Made by a program: the position numbers and the translations under genes. Shown piece by piece: positions 34,501-44,118 of a stretch of DNA of 64,000 nt (position 1 is the stretch's first letter; the number at the start of each line of letters is the position of its first letter). Origin of the DNA: a bacterium UBP14_UBA6098. Its GTDB lineage: Bacteria; UBP14; UBA6098. The notes beneath the pieces were generated by a model, which saw nothing but the letters and a program-made list of their open reading frames with translations, was not told where the DNA came from and made no database searches. The stretch is taken from contig DIWU01000015.1 of the NCBI GenBank assembly GCA_002428525.1, positions 1 through 64,000 of the forward strand, written 5' to 3'.

Positions 34501-37500
34501 GAAGCCCGTTCCGAACGCGGTGCCGTGGTCGCTTTGGACAAGCGTGAAGTATTGCCTGTTCCAAAGCGCCGTCTCTTGGATCGGGCCGTTCATTGTGCAA
34601 CCCGCGGGATTCCCCGCGCCGGAGTAACTTCCAAGGCCGAAACCACCCCATCCGGAGAAGACATTTCTCAGGCCGGCCGACTCGATTATCGGATCGACCA
34701 CCGAGAAAATAACGTTAGAACCCTCATCGAACCAGCCCGCGCCGGCCGTGGCCGAGGGGCCGCCGACAACAGTCAGGAGATGCTGTGTTTTCCAAATAGC
34801 GGTGATTTCCGCGGGCGAGGTCATCGTGATGCTGTGCGGGTTCTCATCGCCAGAGTAATCGCCGCTCCATCCCTCGAAGATGAACCTTGTTTGTCCGAAG
34901 AGCACAGTTTCCGGATCGGCAAAGAAATTCGCAACGGCACCGGCGGGGAACCAACCGGAGCCGTAAACCGCTCCGTGTGGGCTTGCGATTTCGAGTCGAT
35001 ATTCAATCCGCCAAAGCGCGGCAGCTGTTTTTGGGCCGGAGATATTCACCGATAAAGGATTATCGGTGTAAACCGAATCCCCGATTTGCCAACCCGCGAA
35101 GGCCCAGCGGATTCCGGCGGTTGAATCGACCGTCGTTTCGATAGAGATCTCGACGGTCGAGCCGGCAAGATGCCAGCCGTCGCCGTGATAGACCCCGCGC
35201 GGCGAATCGATTGTCAGAAGGTGTTCGAGGTTCCATCTGGCGGTTTGGGTATTCGGTCGCGTCACCGTCCATGTCGCGGGGTTCGCGGTTCCGGTGTATG
35301 CCCCAATCCAAGAATCGAAGGCCCTTCTCGTGCCCTCCCCGACAGCGACTATCGGCTCGGTGACCGAGAATTCCGCAGGCAAGCCGGAGGAATACCATCC
35401 TTGGCCGGTTGTCGGTGAATAGACGCCGTCAACTGTGAGGTAATATCGAGTGCTGTAAATCGCGTTCTCGACGATGGGGCCGTTCATCGTGCAAACAGCG
35501 GGGTTTTCCGCGCCGCTGTAATGGCCGTCGCCGGAGCCGGCCCACGCGGTGAAGGTCCATTCGGTCCCGTCCGAGACGACAACCTCCTCGGCAATTCCGA
35601 ACTCGACGAGTTCGCCCTCGTCGTGGAATCCCCCGCCGAAAGCGCCGCCATAGGGCGCGTTGATAGTAAGAATATGTGTCGGGGCATAATGAGCGGTGAA
35701 TGTATCACTCAACATCGGCGCGACGGTGTGGTGAATAGCGCCGCCGTCCGACCAACTGCGCCAAACCGCGCGGGTGTCTCCGCTTCCGAATCCGGCGAAT
35801 GCGCCTATATTATGCGGCTCTCCGGCTATCCATACCGCCGAATAGGGCGAGGAGCATTGGACGCCGTCGATCCAGACCTTGGCATCCTCGCCGGTGTAGT
35901 CGGTTCGGACGATGACATTGATCGGCGCGCCGATTACAAGCTGGCCGGGATTGCTATTCGCGCCGGAGACATCGTAGGTGAAGCCGTCGAGCCAAAGTGT
36001 GTCGATTCTTGCGGTGCTACCCGTCGAGACAAATTTCGCGATGCAGAGAACAACCGGCGGATAAACAAGGCTCGGGCTACGATTGCCATAGATCGTCACC
36101 GTTCCGCCGCCGAGAGGAATGGCGGTGAGAGTTCCCCAAGAAAGTCCGGCGTCCGCGCGAACGGAGATGAAGTTCACCGATGCCGGATGATGCAGGTTGA
36201 ACTGCATATTCATTAGCATCCGCCCGAAGGGGTAATACATAGTGATCGGCACATCGAAGGTGTCGCCGGCCTCGACTAGGATAGCCGCGGGCGGCGAGAC
36301 CTCGAAATCGGAGTAATGCGCGATCAGGTTGAGCGTGGTATCGACATAAACATTTGTGTTCGAGGAGGTTGTGTCGTCGAAGGTGCCCCCGCTCCAGCGC
36401 AGGAATGAAAGCCTGCTACTTCCGAAGATTACCACCGGTGGCGCGGAGATCGGTTGCCATGTTTCTCTCGGGAACCAGCCCTCGCCCTCGAACTCGGGAA
36501 GGCCCATAGCCCCCGAGTCCGCGATTGCGACGCGGTAGCGAACGCCCCAGATCGCCCTTTCGGTGACGGGGCCGCTCATTCGGCATGTCGCGGGGTTATT
36601 TTCGCCTGTATAGGAGCCTTCGCCGAAGCCCATCCAACCGGTGAAGCGCCAAGCCACTCCCTCGGTGATCATCTCGCTGTCCGGCTCGACGGAGAACTCC
36701 GACCAAGAGCCGGCCGAATACCATCCCTCGCCCGAAGCGACCCCATGGCCGCCGTTATCCACCGCGAGGAAGTATTCGAGCGTCCAAGCGGCGGTCTCGT
36801 CGATCGGGCCGTCAACGGTGCAGAAGGCGTCGGCGTCGGCGCCGGAGTAGGCCCCTTCGCCCTCGCCGTTCCAGCCGGCGAAAACCCAGCGAATTCCGGC
36901 CGTCGAATCGATGACCGGCGGAGCTATCCCGAAGAAGGCCGTCGCGCCCTCGTCAAACCATCCGCCTCCGTAAACAGTGCCCCTGCCGCCGTCGTAAACT
37001 CGAACCATAAATTGGGTGTTCCATTGGGCGGTCTGTGAGATGGGCGAAAGTGGATGGATCATGATGGAATCGGCGGTTCCGGTGTAGGAGCCGAGGCCTA
37101 TGCCTTCCCAGCCGGTGAATGCCCATCTTGAAAGGCCCTCGGCGACGAGCGTCGGTCGAATGCGAAGCAGAGTCGAATCGCCGCGTGCGCACCATCCATC
37201 GGTGACGGCCTCGCCATGAGCGCTCGAAACGCGCACTCGATAAAGCGTATCCCAAAGCGCGACAACAGCTTTCGGGGAATCGGCAAGAAGCGTGCAGGGG
37301 TTGGCGGTGCCGGTGAAATCGCCGCTCCAACCGGCGAATGCGTAGAGAATGCTATCCCCGACGAAAACCGACTCCGGCGAAACCGAAAGAACCGCGCTGT
37401 CGCCCTCATCGAACCATCCGCCTCCGAAAACCGAGCCGTGCGAGGAAAACACTGTCGCGAGGAATTGCGAGGAATACTCGGCGGTGATCGTGGTGTCGGA

Positions 37501-40500
37501 AATGGGGCGAATCTCGCGTTCGCGGTCGGGGCTATCGTTCCAAGTCTCGAAGTTATAACGGCTTGTCTCGTCGATCGGAACAATTTCCGGGGCCGAGGCG
37601 ATATGCGGGCTTGCAAAGGCAAGCGGGATAACGCTTCCGGCTGAGTAGGCCGCGCCGTCGAGGTATAGGCTTTCGGCCTCGGCGCTCGCGAGAGTCAGCT
37701 CGACCGAATTGGAGACGATGACAGCCCTTTCGCCGGCCAATTCACGGAAGCCGGCGGAATGGACACGGGAAATCGCAAGCTCGAAGGGCGAGTTTCCCGG
37801 CGAAACGGCGTCCATGCGGACGCAAAACAGCAGGTCGAAATCCTCGACCATGAAGGGCGATTCCCTTTGGGCAACAATATTCACGCGGATTACCCCGCCG
37901 CCGAGATCGACCGAGGTCGCGGACAGGTGATCCCAAGCTATCCCGCAGGGCACAACATCGCGGAAAGATAGGCATCCGCCGCCGAAGATCAGGGACATCT
38001 CGAGCGTGTCGAGGCCCAAGGGCTCGTCGGAGATCGCGCGAACCTCGATAGTTGCGACCTCGCCGGCCGCCGTCCAGAGCGAGTCCGTCGCATCGATTGC
38101 GGTTCCGGTGTAAACAGCAGTTGCGGTTCGCGGCGCATCTACGAGGGCTGTGGTCGAAGGTTGCGTCGAATCGGCAAAAACACCGCCGGTCCAATGGCTG
38201 AAGGCCTTCGGGTTGAGGCTTCTCGACGGCTCGTTCAGGATCGGTTCCGCCGAGATCGGCGCCCATGAATCTCGATCGAACCATCCGGAACCGGTTAAAA
38301 GCGGAGTAAATCCGCCGGTTCCGGTCGAGGCGAGCCTCAGATAATAGCTTTCCGCCCAAAACGCCGTTTCGGTGATCGGCGCGGAGACCGAAACAGAATG
38401 GGGGTTCGAGCGGCCGGTATAGCTTCCCGCGCCTGTGCCGGCCCAAGAATCGAAAACAAATCTGCTGTCGCCGACCGTGACAGTCTCGGGTGTTACGCCG
38501 AATGGGGCTATAGCGCCGGACTCGAACCATCCGGAGCCGTAGGCGCTCCCCCGAGGCGATTCGGCGGAGAGGAAGAATTTATCGCTGTGAATAGCGGTGA
38601 AGGTTGAATCCGAAACTGGGCTGATATAGTGCGACCTGAGGCCACCGTCGCTCCAAGATGTATAATACCTGCGATGCCCCTCGGCCGGGGTTTGGAAATC
38701 CGGCACCGCAACGAGGTGTTCCGAACCGGCGGGCCATTCGGCGTTGAAGGGAGAGTCTCTTTCGACGCCATCGACGACTACCTTGCCGCCAAAATCGGTT
38801 CGAATCGTCACCACGACTATCCCCGAAACGCGCAGTTGTCCGGGAAGGGGTGTCGAGCTGGAAAGATCGAACTCCGGGGCCTCCGGTTCGAGGTTATATG
38901 ATCCGGAAGTGGCGGAAATGTAGAGCAATATGAACAGCAACGTGTCGCCATCCTCGATAGCGAACTCCACGGCGTCGCGGGCGAAAACCCTTGCCGTATG
39001 GCCGTCGTCTTCGATCTCGAGATGATCCCAATCGAAACCGGCCGGAAGGATATCATGGGGCATTATCGCCGAGGGATCGAAATCGAAGGAAAAGGCGAGG
39101 CTGTCGATATAACGCGCTGAGCCATAATAGATTATAGGAATTGCAACGAACTCGCCCGGAACGACATGCGTCACGGCCGGAGGGCCGAAAAGCGAGCCAC
39201 CAGAGGTCGTGGAATAAACTGCAGTAATGTTCCGCGGCCCATCGACGAGAAGGTTCGTAATGGATGAAAGGCGGTTCTCGACCGCGCCCTCGCCGCTCCA
39301 ATAAACGAAATAATACCTGTTCGGGCCGTCGATGATCGAATCTTGCGCTTGAATCGGCGCCCAAGCGCCCTCGGCAAGCCAACCGCCGCCGGAGAGGATC
39401 GGCGCGATCGGCGTTCCGGTGTAATCGAGTGTAAGCTCGTGGAACGCCCGCCATTGGGCGGTTTCCGTGCACGGCTCGTTAATTGTGGCCAGCGCGGCCC
39501 TCGCGGGGCCTGTGTAGGCCGCATCGCCGGTTCCGAGCCAACCATCGAAGAGATAATAACTTGCGCCCTCGTGAACCGAATCCGGCGAGACATCGAAGAC
39601 CGCCTCGCTTCCCGAGGCGAACCAGCCCGAACCGGTTGTGATTCCATGCGCGGAGATAACGCTAAGCCTATATTCCACATTGAATTGAGCCGAAAACACT
39701 GTGTCCGTGACCGGCTCCACCGAATGCTCCCTCGCGCCCGCATCCGACCAACCCGCCCAATTCATCCGAATATCCGGCGAAGGATATTGCGGCGTCGTAA
39801 CGCCGATATCATGGCTCTCGCCTGCGCTCCACAAGGCCTCGTAGGGTGCGGAGAACGGCGACGAATCGACGAAGACCTGCGCCGGATAAGGCTCTGTCGT
39901 GACTATCACCGAGATTTGACCGAGGATATCGACCCAGCCGGTGTCCGGCGAAGCGATCTCGACATCGAAGCCGCCGTCCGAGGCGATTATCCGACTCTCG
40001 CCCGAGGCGGTCGGGGCCAACGCGAAAGAGAGCCCCGCGAGAACATCGGCGGGATCGACCGGAATGGGCGTCGAGGCGTTTGCGTGAATGTAGATATGAC
40101 CGTAAATTCCCGAGCTGAGATCGGTGGCTGTAAGGCTCGACCACGGCAAATCGCCGGTCGTGATGCCGAGGAAACTAAGATCGGGTTTTTCAAAGTAGAA
40201 ATGGAAAGCGATTTCGGAAAGCACCGTCGAGGTCGGGATGTCGATGGCCACGGGGATAGAGATATTTTCCGAGGGCAGGCCGGTAGTCGTTTCCGGCAGG
40301 TCGAAGTTGAAGACGAAGGGTTGATCCGAATAGACCGCGACGATGGTGTCCGGTCGCGAGACAAAGGCCTCGGTGGTGCGGATAAAGCGGTTCGCGACAG
40401 TTCCGCCCGACCACCACGCGAAGAACCTCGTCGCCGCGCCGTCGAGGACGGTGCTGTCTGCGGAGATAGGCGCCCAAGCGCCGTTGTTTGCCCAGCCCTC

Positions 40501-42900
40501 GCCGGTCAAGGTCGGAAGGCCGACTCCGGTGCCGGTGTAGGAAAGCTCCAGCCAGTGCTGATTTTGCCATATCGCGGTTTCGGTAATAGGCGTCGTCATC
40601 GTGCAGTTGGAGGGGTTCGAGGTGCCCGAATAGGAGCCGGTTCCTTCGCCCTCCCAACGAACGAAAATATCCCTCGAAAGCCCCGACACTACGACATTAG
40701 GAGCAACCGAGAAGGTGCGCAATTCGCCGCGGTCGAACCATCCGGAGCCGGAGGGCGTTCCGAAGGGCGAAACCACATCCAAGTATAAGAGTGTGTCGAA
40801 CTCGGCGGTGAAGGCGGTGTCCGAGATGGGTTGGACATTGTGGAATCGTGCCCCGCCGTCCGACCATCCGACGAAACGAGCCATCTCACCCGCTGAGATA
40901 GGATTCAGCGAATCCGCGCCGATCCGGCGGATCTCAGCGCCAATCCATGTCTCGGAATACGGCGCCGGATAGGGGCTTCCGTCGATCCACACCGAATCGC
41001 CGCCGTAATCGGTTGTGACGACAACCGATATATCCGTTGGCACAATTTGGACATAGCCGGGTCGGGTATCGGCGTCGCTAAGGGCGAACTGGAAGGTGTC
41101 GAAGCGGATAGTGTCCGAGCCTTCGGCGTCGAGTTTCGCCCTCATTCGGTAGTAGAAAAGCGTCTCTGGGACATCGATAGCCATCACGGAGCCGGGGACA
41201 TCGCCGAAAACAGAGACTGTGCCGGTTCCGGGAGTCGAGGTCAGTCTCGACCAAAGAACACTCGACATAATGAGATCGACGAACTCGAGCTTTGCGGAGT
41301 TAAACCGCATAGTGAACCTGAAGCTATCGACGGGAAATGGAAGTGAGGCGTCGATTATAGCGGGCAGGAGAAACTCGTTCCCCGGCGCGACGATATTGAA
41401 TTCATTGGGATAGACCTCGAGCTGGGGATCGACTTCATAATTAGCCACTATTGTTCGAGGCATATCGGGGTTGATAAACCATGTCCTCGCTCGAGTGCTG
41501 TCGCGAAGGTGGCCGGCGGAGTTCGACCAATATTTGAAGTAATACCAAGCCCCCTCGACAAGCAGGGACTCGGCTGTTATAACATCGACGGAATCATGGA
41601 CATAGGCCCAGCCATCCCCGATTTGAGCGGGAACACCTGTGCCGCAACCGGTATAACTCAGTTCGAGCCAATAGGCCGTGTCGTAAACGGCGTATTGGGA
41701 AACGGGGCCGTCCATACGAACCCAAGCTGTGTCCGAAGGCCCTGTATAGGAGCCTGAACCGACACCCTGCCATCCCTGGAAGATATGGCGCTCGAGCGAA
41801 TCCCCACCGATAAAGGCGGTGCATGGGTCGATCGAGATGAACGCCCAAGTCCGCGGGTCGAACCACACGCTGTCGGGATGGGTAGGCGATGGATCGGAAT
41901 AGCCGGGGGCGTAAACGACGAGCTGGAACATCGTGTCGAAATAGGCCGTGTAAATCAGCGTGTCCGGGTTAATATGGATTGTATGCCTTCTCGTGCCGCC
42001 GTCGGACCAATATCTCCAAAGGTATTTCACTCCGAGGCCGGGGGTTTGGACGCTGTCGGTGTTGATTATATGGAGTTCGTCCATAAACCAAGGCGCGATA
42101 TAGGGCGAAGCGACAAGCAGAGTATCGTCGAGAGTGAGCTCTCCTCCGTCGAAGTCGGTGCGGATCGTGATATTCGCCGAGGAGTAGTATGTGACGCGAA
42201 TCTTCTGGAAGGCCCTCGGGAGCAGTCTCACAAAGGCCTTTCCCGAGGATTCGGTGAACTCGCAACTGTAAAGACCCATCGCGAACCAGTTGCCCGACAG
42301 CTGATCTCTAAAGTCCTCGAGGCCGTTAGTATTCAAATGAACCGAGACCTCGCCGGTGGTATTGACGACCTTACCGTAGAAGTAATCCTTATCGACGAGG
42401 TTCCCGCCGAGGGCGTCGGTGAGGTTTGTGGCATCGAGCAGTCGCTCAGAGGGTTTTGTTGTTGACGCCATCATATCGCTTGCGGCGATCTGCGGCGGGA
42501 CACCGGTTGTAGTGTATATCGAATCGACCTGAAGAATCAAGCTGACATCGCTGATATAAGCGGTGTCCGGGATCGAGGAGATGTTGAACTCGAGGATAGT
42601 CACCCTCTTCTCGGCGTTTCCGGCGAGCGCTCCGCAACCCTCGCGCCTTTGCAGAACCCACAGTGTGTCATAAGCCGAGGCACCTGTAGCGATAAGCCAG
42701 TTGCAATACTGCGGGAAGCCCCCCTGATAATTCCCGAGGCATTTCGACCACGAGCTGAGCAGTTCGGTGGGATCCTCGAATGCTGAAACGGGGATATCGA
42801 CAGTGATTGGCCCCGAGCCTACCGCAAGCGCAGAGAGCGCGGCAAAAGCAATGATGAAAAGGGCTAAAAAGTTTCCGCGGATGGTTTTATTTAACATCAT
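31501..42900 (-). CDS. Giant modular surface protein (3799 residues) with cohesin-like modules
   Basis: 3799 residues from the ATG at 42898-42900, with GAGAGG upstream; ORF codons before it are not protein-like. It begins with a signal peptide (about 1-28) and then an N-terminal non-repeat domain. Next come six cohesin-like segments, located near 41.05-41.41, 40.0-40.32, 38.83-39.18, 37.69-38.06, 35.94-36.30 and 33.69-34.09 kb. Each is followed by a 'VTTDYGG..V.IDG..Y..PY' unit and 'F.GWSDGGARxH.V.P.SDTxFTA' and by InlB-B-like units of the kind 'GSYTG..NP..C.M.xP..ETAxW', of which about 14 are recognisable. It ends with an Ig-like domain and lacks the PNPFNSA sorting domain. It probably mediates adhesion or display at the surface (inference). 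Confidence 0.85.
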   Translation of the reverse strand: MMLNKTIRGNFLALFIIAFAALSALAVGSGPITVDIPVSAFEDPTELLSSWSKCLGNYQGGFPQYCNWLIATGASAYDTLWVLQRREGCGALAGNAEKRVTILEFNISSIPDTAYISDVSLILQVDSIYTTTGVPPQIAASDMMASTTKPSERLLDATNLTDALGGNLVDKDYFYGKVVNTTGEVSVHLNTNGLEDFRDQLSGNWFAMGLYSCEFTESSGKAFVRLLPRAFQKIRVTYYSSANITIRTDFDGGELTLDDTLLVASPYIAPWFMDELHIINTDSVQTPGLGVKYLWRYWSDGGTRRHTIHINPDTLIYTAYFDTMFQLVVYAPGYSDPSPTHPDSVWFDPRTWAFISIDPCTAFIGGDSLERHIFQGWQGVGSGSYTGPSDTAWVRMDGPVSQYAVYDTAYWLELSYTGCGTGVPAQIGDGWAYVHDSVDVITAESLLVEGAWYYFKYWSNSAGHLRDSTRARTWFINPDMPRTIVANYEVDPQLEVYPNEFNIVAPGNEFLLPAIIDASLPFPVDSFRFTMRFNSAKLEFVDLIMSSVLWSRLTSTPGTGTVSVFGDVPGSVMAIDVPETLFYYRMRAKLDAEGSDTIRFDTFQFALSDADTRPGYVQIVPTDISVVVTTDYGGDSVWIDGSPYPAPYSETWIGAEIRRIGADSLNPISAGEMARFVGWSDGGARFHNVQPISDTAFTAEFDTLLYLDVVSPFGTPSGSGWFDRGELRTFSVAPNVVVSGLSRDIFVRWEGEGTGSYSGTSNPSNCTMTTPITETAIWQNQHWLELSYTGTGVGLPTLTGEGWANNGAWAPISADSTVLDGAATRFFAWWSGGTVANRFIRTTEAFVSRPDTIVAVYSDQPFVFNFDLPETTTGLPSENISIPVAIDIPTSTVLSEIAFHFYFEKPDLSFLGITTGDLPWSSLTATDLSSGIYGHIYIHANASTPIPVDPADVLAGLSFALAPTASGESRIIASDGGFDVEIASPDTGWVDILGQISVIVTTEPYPAQVFVDSSPFSAPYEALWSAGESHDIGVTTPQYPSPDIRMNWAGWSDAGAREHSVEPVTDTVFSAQFNVEYRLSVISAHGITTGSGWFASGSEAVFDVSPDSVHEGASYYLFDGWLGTGDAAYTGPARAALATINEPCTETAQWRAFHELTLDYTGTPIAPILSGGGWLAEGAWAPIQAQDSIIDGPNRYYFVYWSGEGAVENRLSSITNLLVDGPRNITAVYSTTSGGSLFGPPAVTHVVPGEFVAIPIIYYGSARYIDSLAFSFDFDPSAIMPHDILPAGFDWDHLEIEDDGHTARVFARDAVEFAIEDGDTLLFILLYISATSGSYNLEPEAPEFDLSSSTPLPGQLRVSGIVVVTIRTDFGGKVVVDGVERDSPFNAEWPAGSEHLVAVPDFQTPAEGHRRYYTSWSDGGLRSHYISPVSDSTFTAIHSDKFFLSAESPRGSAYGSGWFESGAIAPFGVTPETVTVGDSRFVFDSWAGTGAGSYTGRSNPHSVSVSAPITETAFWAESYYLRLASTGTGGFTPLLTGSGWFDRDSWAPISAEPILNEPSRSLNPKAFSHWTGGVFADSTQPSTTALVDAPRTATAVYTGTAIDATDSLWTAAGEVATIEVRAISDEPLGLDTLEMSLIFGGGCLSFRDVVPCGIAWDHLSATSVDLGGGVIRVNIVAQRESPFMVEDFDLLFCVRMDAVSPGNSPFELAISRVHSAGFRELAGERAVIVSNSVELTLASAEAESLYLDGAAYSAGSVIPLAFASPHIASAPEIVPIDETSRYNFETWNDSPDREREIRPISDTTITAEYSSQFLATVFSSHGSVFGGGWFDEGDSAVLSVSPESVFVGDSILYAFAGWSGDFTGTANPCTLLADSPKAVVALWDTLYRVRVSSAHGEAVTDGWCARGDSTLLRIRPTLVAEGLSRWAFTGWEGIGLGSYTGTADSIMIHPLSPISQTAQWNTQFMVRVYDGGRGTVYGGGWFDEGATAFFGIAPPVIDSTAGIRWVFAGWNGEGEGAYSGADADAFCTVDGPIDETAAWTLEYFLAVDNGGHGVASGEGWYSAGSWSEFSVEPDSEMITEGVAWRFTGWMGFGEGSYTGENNPATCRMSGPVTERAIWGVRYRVAIADSGAMGLPEFEGEGWFPRETWQPISAPPVVIFGSSRLSFLRWSGGTFDDTTSSNTNVYVDTTLNLIAHYSDFEVSPPAAILVEAGDTFDVPITMYYPFGRMLMNMQFNLHHPASVNFISVRADAGLSWGTLTAIPLGGGTVTIYGNRSPSLVYPPVVLCIAKFVSTGSTARIDTLWLDGFTYDVSGANSNPGQLVIGAPINVIVRTDYTGEDAKVWIDGVQCSSPYSAVWIAGEPHNIGAFAGFGSGDTRAVWRSWSDGGAIHHTVAPMLSDTFTAHYAPTHILTINAPYGGAFGGGFHDEGELVEFGIAEEVVVSDGTEWTFTAWAGSGDGHYSGAENPAVCTMNGPIVENAIYSTRYYLTVDGVYSPTTGQGWYSSGLPAEFSVTEPIVAVGEGTRRAFDSWIGAYTGTANPATWTVTRPNTQTARWNLEHLLTIDSPRGVYHGDGWHLAGSTVEISIETTVDSTAGIRWAFAGWQIGDSVYTDNPLSVNISGPKTAAALWRIEYRLEIASPHGAVYGSGWFPAGAVANFFADPETVLFGQTRFIFEGWSGDYSGDENPHSITMTSPAEITAIWKTQHLLTVVGGPSATAGAGWFDEGSNVIFSVVDPIIESAGLRNVFSGWGGFGLGSYSGAGNPAGCTMNGPIQETALWNRQYFTLVQSDHGTAFGTGFNPAGTTVEFGVGPTSIEESGARYNFTGWLGLGPGSYTGLDNPAHTTPDSAIEEFAQWDTLYELKLSAQGAGLADPSLFEEGFYYAGNIPIAAQNPVYGGGIRYHFRKWTGGTFADSLSASTTIALSGPDTAIAVYSAFEVSPRETTICSVGDTAWIPIILHSDEAVHMIDTLGFDLYFDGGFLTYLGIREDTHVDWTTTLGLPISRSADTGIRIRAYSATPIAIASQETLLSVGLIVAAGDHSASPILVESPMFDIAGAGSVDGVLFKNNLVSVTVRNSAFGDSVLIDGIARLSPYIAEWLPGDSHTIAAKPLIPIGSGSRARFDDWDDSDSRERVVWAESETTFTANHIQQYSFTVFNSGGDSPVPPVGSHWFDDGAEICAFVQSPDPISNRYCTGFSGTGDLASGGTADSVAFNIGRPTSIYWNWQDMIPLIVVSAHGAPWPPVGTSWFIPGAAVSARNDSLDIFAPGQAWICSGWTGTGSPASGSGCSVDFNIEEPSQIEWNFAGPANKLDLASDGCGGGAPELLGFEGYYDRPANIVASSSVEHGASKYFFDRWISIPDGADFAEASDTATTIDLLGAPRTAVAVYRKGVKIDLFKSPAQAFGGFVVGGIPFERTEHAVVWVPSCWTGQIASSAEDTATGADSIFVFDHWSDGGARSHEVGPLCSDAEFTAFMSKRFRYRFTKNPNWDTYGTLRVGTTTYTGATSADLSVYLDEGAVYQVTASEIDPIDPSRRLRWVSWSDTGARAHNIGPVTGTGNLTANYQRQFLLEVKKNPVEAFGWIKLESTYFNGVSEATAWYDLGATANIEVSTPDGHADTLWNFMNWSVGPTTPAIAFGPIDTVYSLVANYRHEIVVLAFTVDTSAWRLGEVGLNYTSAMTPSEKMELRNIGTHSLVFGLNIADSGPWSAAYLSGANKFAVKAQFNDSPTAPSSWSLVEDAVLSAIRWASATSYGTGGYNIASGSTENLWLSFSSPSSSSVFGSQQIGITITGYISLP

Positions 42901-43103
42901 AAGGCCTCTCGTAATATTGAATTGGGCGAAGCACAGTTTTAATTCATTAATATATGATTTGCGAAGTGCTATAGCAAGATTAAAAAGCGGCAAAAAACCT
43001 TAGGTCGGCGTTATTGAGAAAGCTCTGGAGTTTTCATAAATACAACGGTGACGGATAAAATAATCTCTTGCACTCGATATTGAAAATCATTAGTATTTAT
43101 TCA

Positions 43104-43988
43104 ATGTTACACGAAGACAATACATCTGACATTAAGCGGATCACTTGGATCGGGATTTTTATCAATCTCGGCCTTTCCGCGCTAAAATTGGTCGTTGGCC
43201 TTATGGGCAACAGCCGTGCGGTTGTTGCCGACGGCTTTCACAGCCTGTCGGATTTAGCTACCGATTTTGCGGTCATATTCGGTGTTCGCTTCTGGACTGC
43301 GCCGCCCGATGAGGACCACCCCTTCGGCCATCGCCGGATCGAGACTATAATCGCCGCGTCGATAGCGCTTTCGCTGGGCGCAGTCGGTGTAGCTTTGTGC
43401 TACAACGCGATAGCCACAGTCAAAGAGGCCCATCCGGAGCAAACGCAGTGGTTCGCGATCTCGGGGCCGCTTCTTTCGATTGTCCTCAAAGAGTTTCTCT
43501 ACAGGCGAACCATCGCAATCGGCCGAAAAAACCGTTCCCGCGCGGTCGTCGCCAACGCTTGGCACCACCGCTCGGACGCTTTCAGCTCGATTCCCGCGCT
43601 ACTCGCTGTGATTTTTGCGGCCTTCGATTCCAATCTGGCGTTTGTCGATCACATCGGCGCGGTTCTAATCTCGATATTTATCCTCAAAGCCTCGTGGGAT
43701 ATACTCAAGCCGGCTCTCTCGGAGCTCACCGACCGCGGCGCAACGGAAAAGGAGCTTGCTGAAATCCACTCGGTCGCTAACTCGGTCTCCGGAGTCGCGG
43801 AGGTTCATAAGATTCGAACCCGCAGGCTCGGGGAAAGCATCTGCGTCGATCTTCATGTCCTCGTCGATCCCGAAATGACAGTCTTCGTGGGGCATGGGAT
43901 CTCCGAAAAGGTAAAAGAGGCGATAATCACCCGCGGGCCAAATGTCATCGATGTCGTAGTCCACCTCGAGCCATTCAGCGATAAATAG
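43104..43988 (+). CDS. Cation diffusion facilitator metal transporter
   Basis: 294 residues from ATG 43104 (the frame is open from TTG 43068; no clear Shine-Dalgarno for either). Six transmembrane helices carry the CDF metal site motifs: AVVADGFHSLSDLATD with H and D residues, and AWHHRSDAFSS in the fifth helix. A FGHRRIET loop follows the second helix. The C-terminal ~80 residues are the cytosolic dimer domain (EVHKIRTRRLGESICVDLHV). It exports Zn2+, Fe2+, Mn2+ or Cd2+ by proton antiport; the motif set HxxxD/HxxxD suggests zinc, but this is not certain. Confidence 0.93.
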   Translation: MLHEDNTSDIKRITWIGIFINLGLSALKLVVGLMGNSRAVVADGFHSLSDLATDFAVIFGVRFWTAPPDEDHPFGHRRIETIIAASIALSLGAVGVALCYNAIATVKEAHPEQTQWFAISGPLLSIVLKEFLYRRTIAIGRKNRSRAVVANAWHHRSDAFSSIPALLAVIFAAFDSNLAFVDHIGAVLISIFILKASWDILKPALSELTDRGATEKELAEIHSVANSVSGVAEVHKIRTRRLGESICVDLHVLVDPEMTVFVGHGISEKVKEAIITRGPNVIDVVVHLEPFSDK

Positions 43989-44074
43989 GCCTCTCGAGCC
44001 TATAGATCAAGGCTTCACATCTCATCCGCCTCGACTTTTTCCGATAAATTTATGGATATTTAACACTTTAATTA

Positions 44075-44094
44075 TATAATCAAATAATTATTTG
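44075..44094 (+). promoter_or_regulatory. -10-like element and perfect palindrome before the C25 protease
   Basis: TATAAT at 44075-44080 is directly followed by the 14-base palindrome CAAATAATTATTTG (44081-44094). The start codon lies 25 nt downstream. The palindrome could be an operator at the transcription start. Confidence 0.4.
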
Positions 44095-44118
44095 TTAAAA
44101 ATCTGATTGGGAGCGAAG

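Noticed and set aside
39343..40788. 481-codon open frame on the plus strand inside the giant surface protein gene
   Set aside because: It is antisense to the repeat-rich coding sequence, with no start signal, and its translation is Arg/Gly-rich low-complexity sequence typical of a shadow frame.
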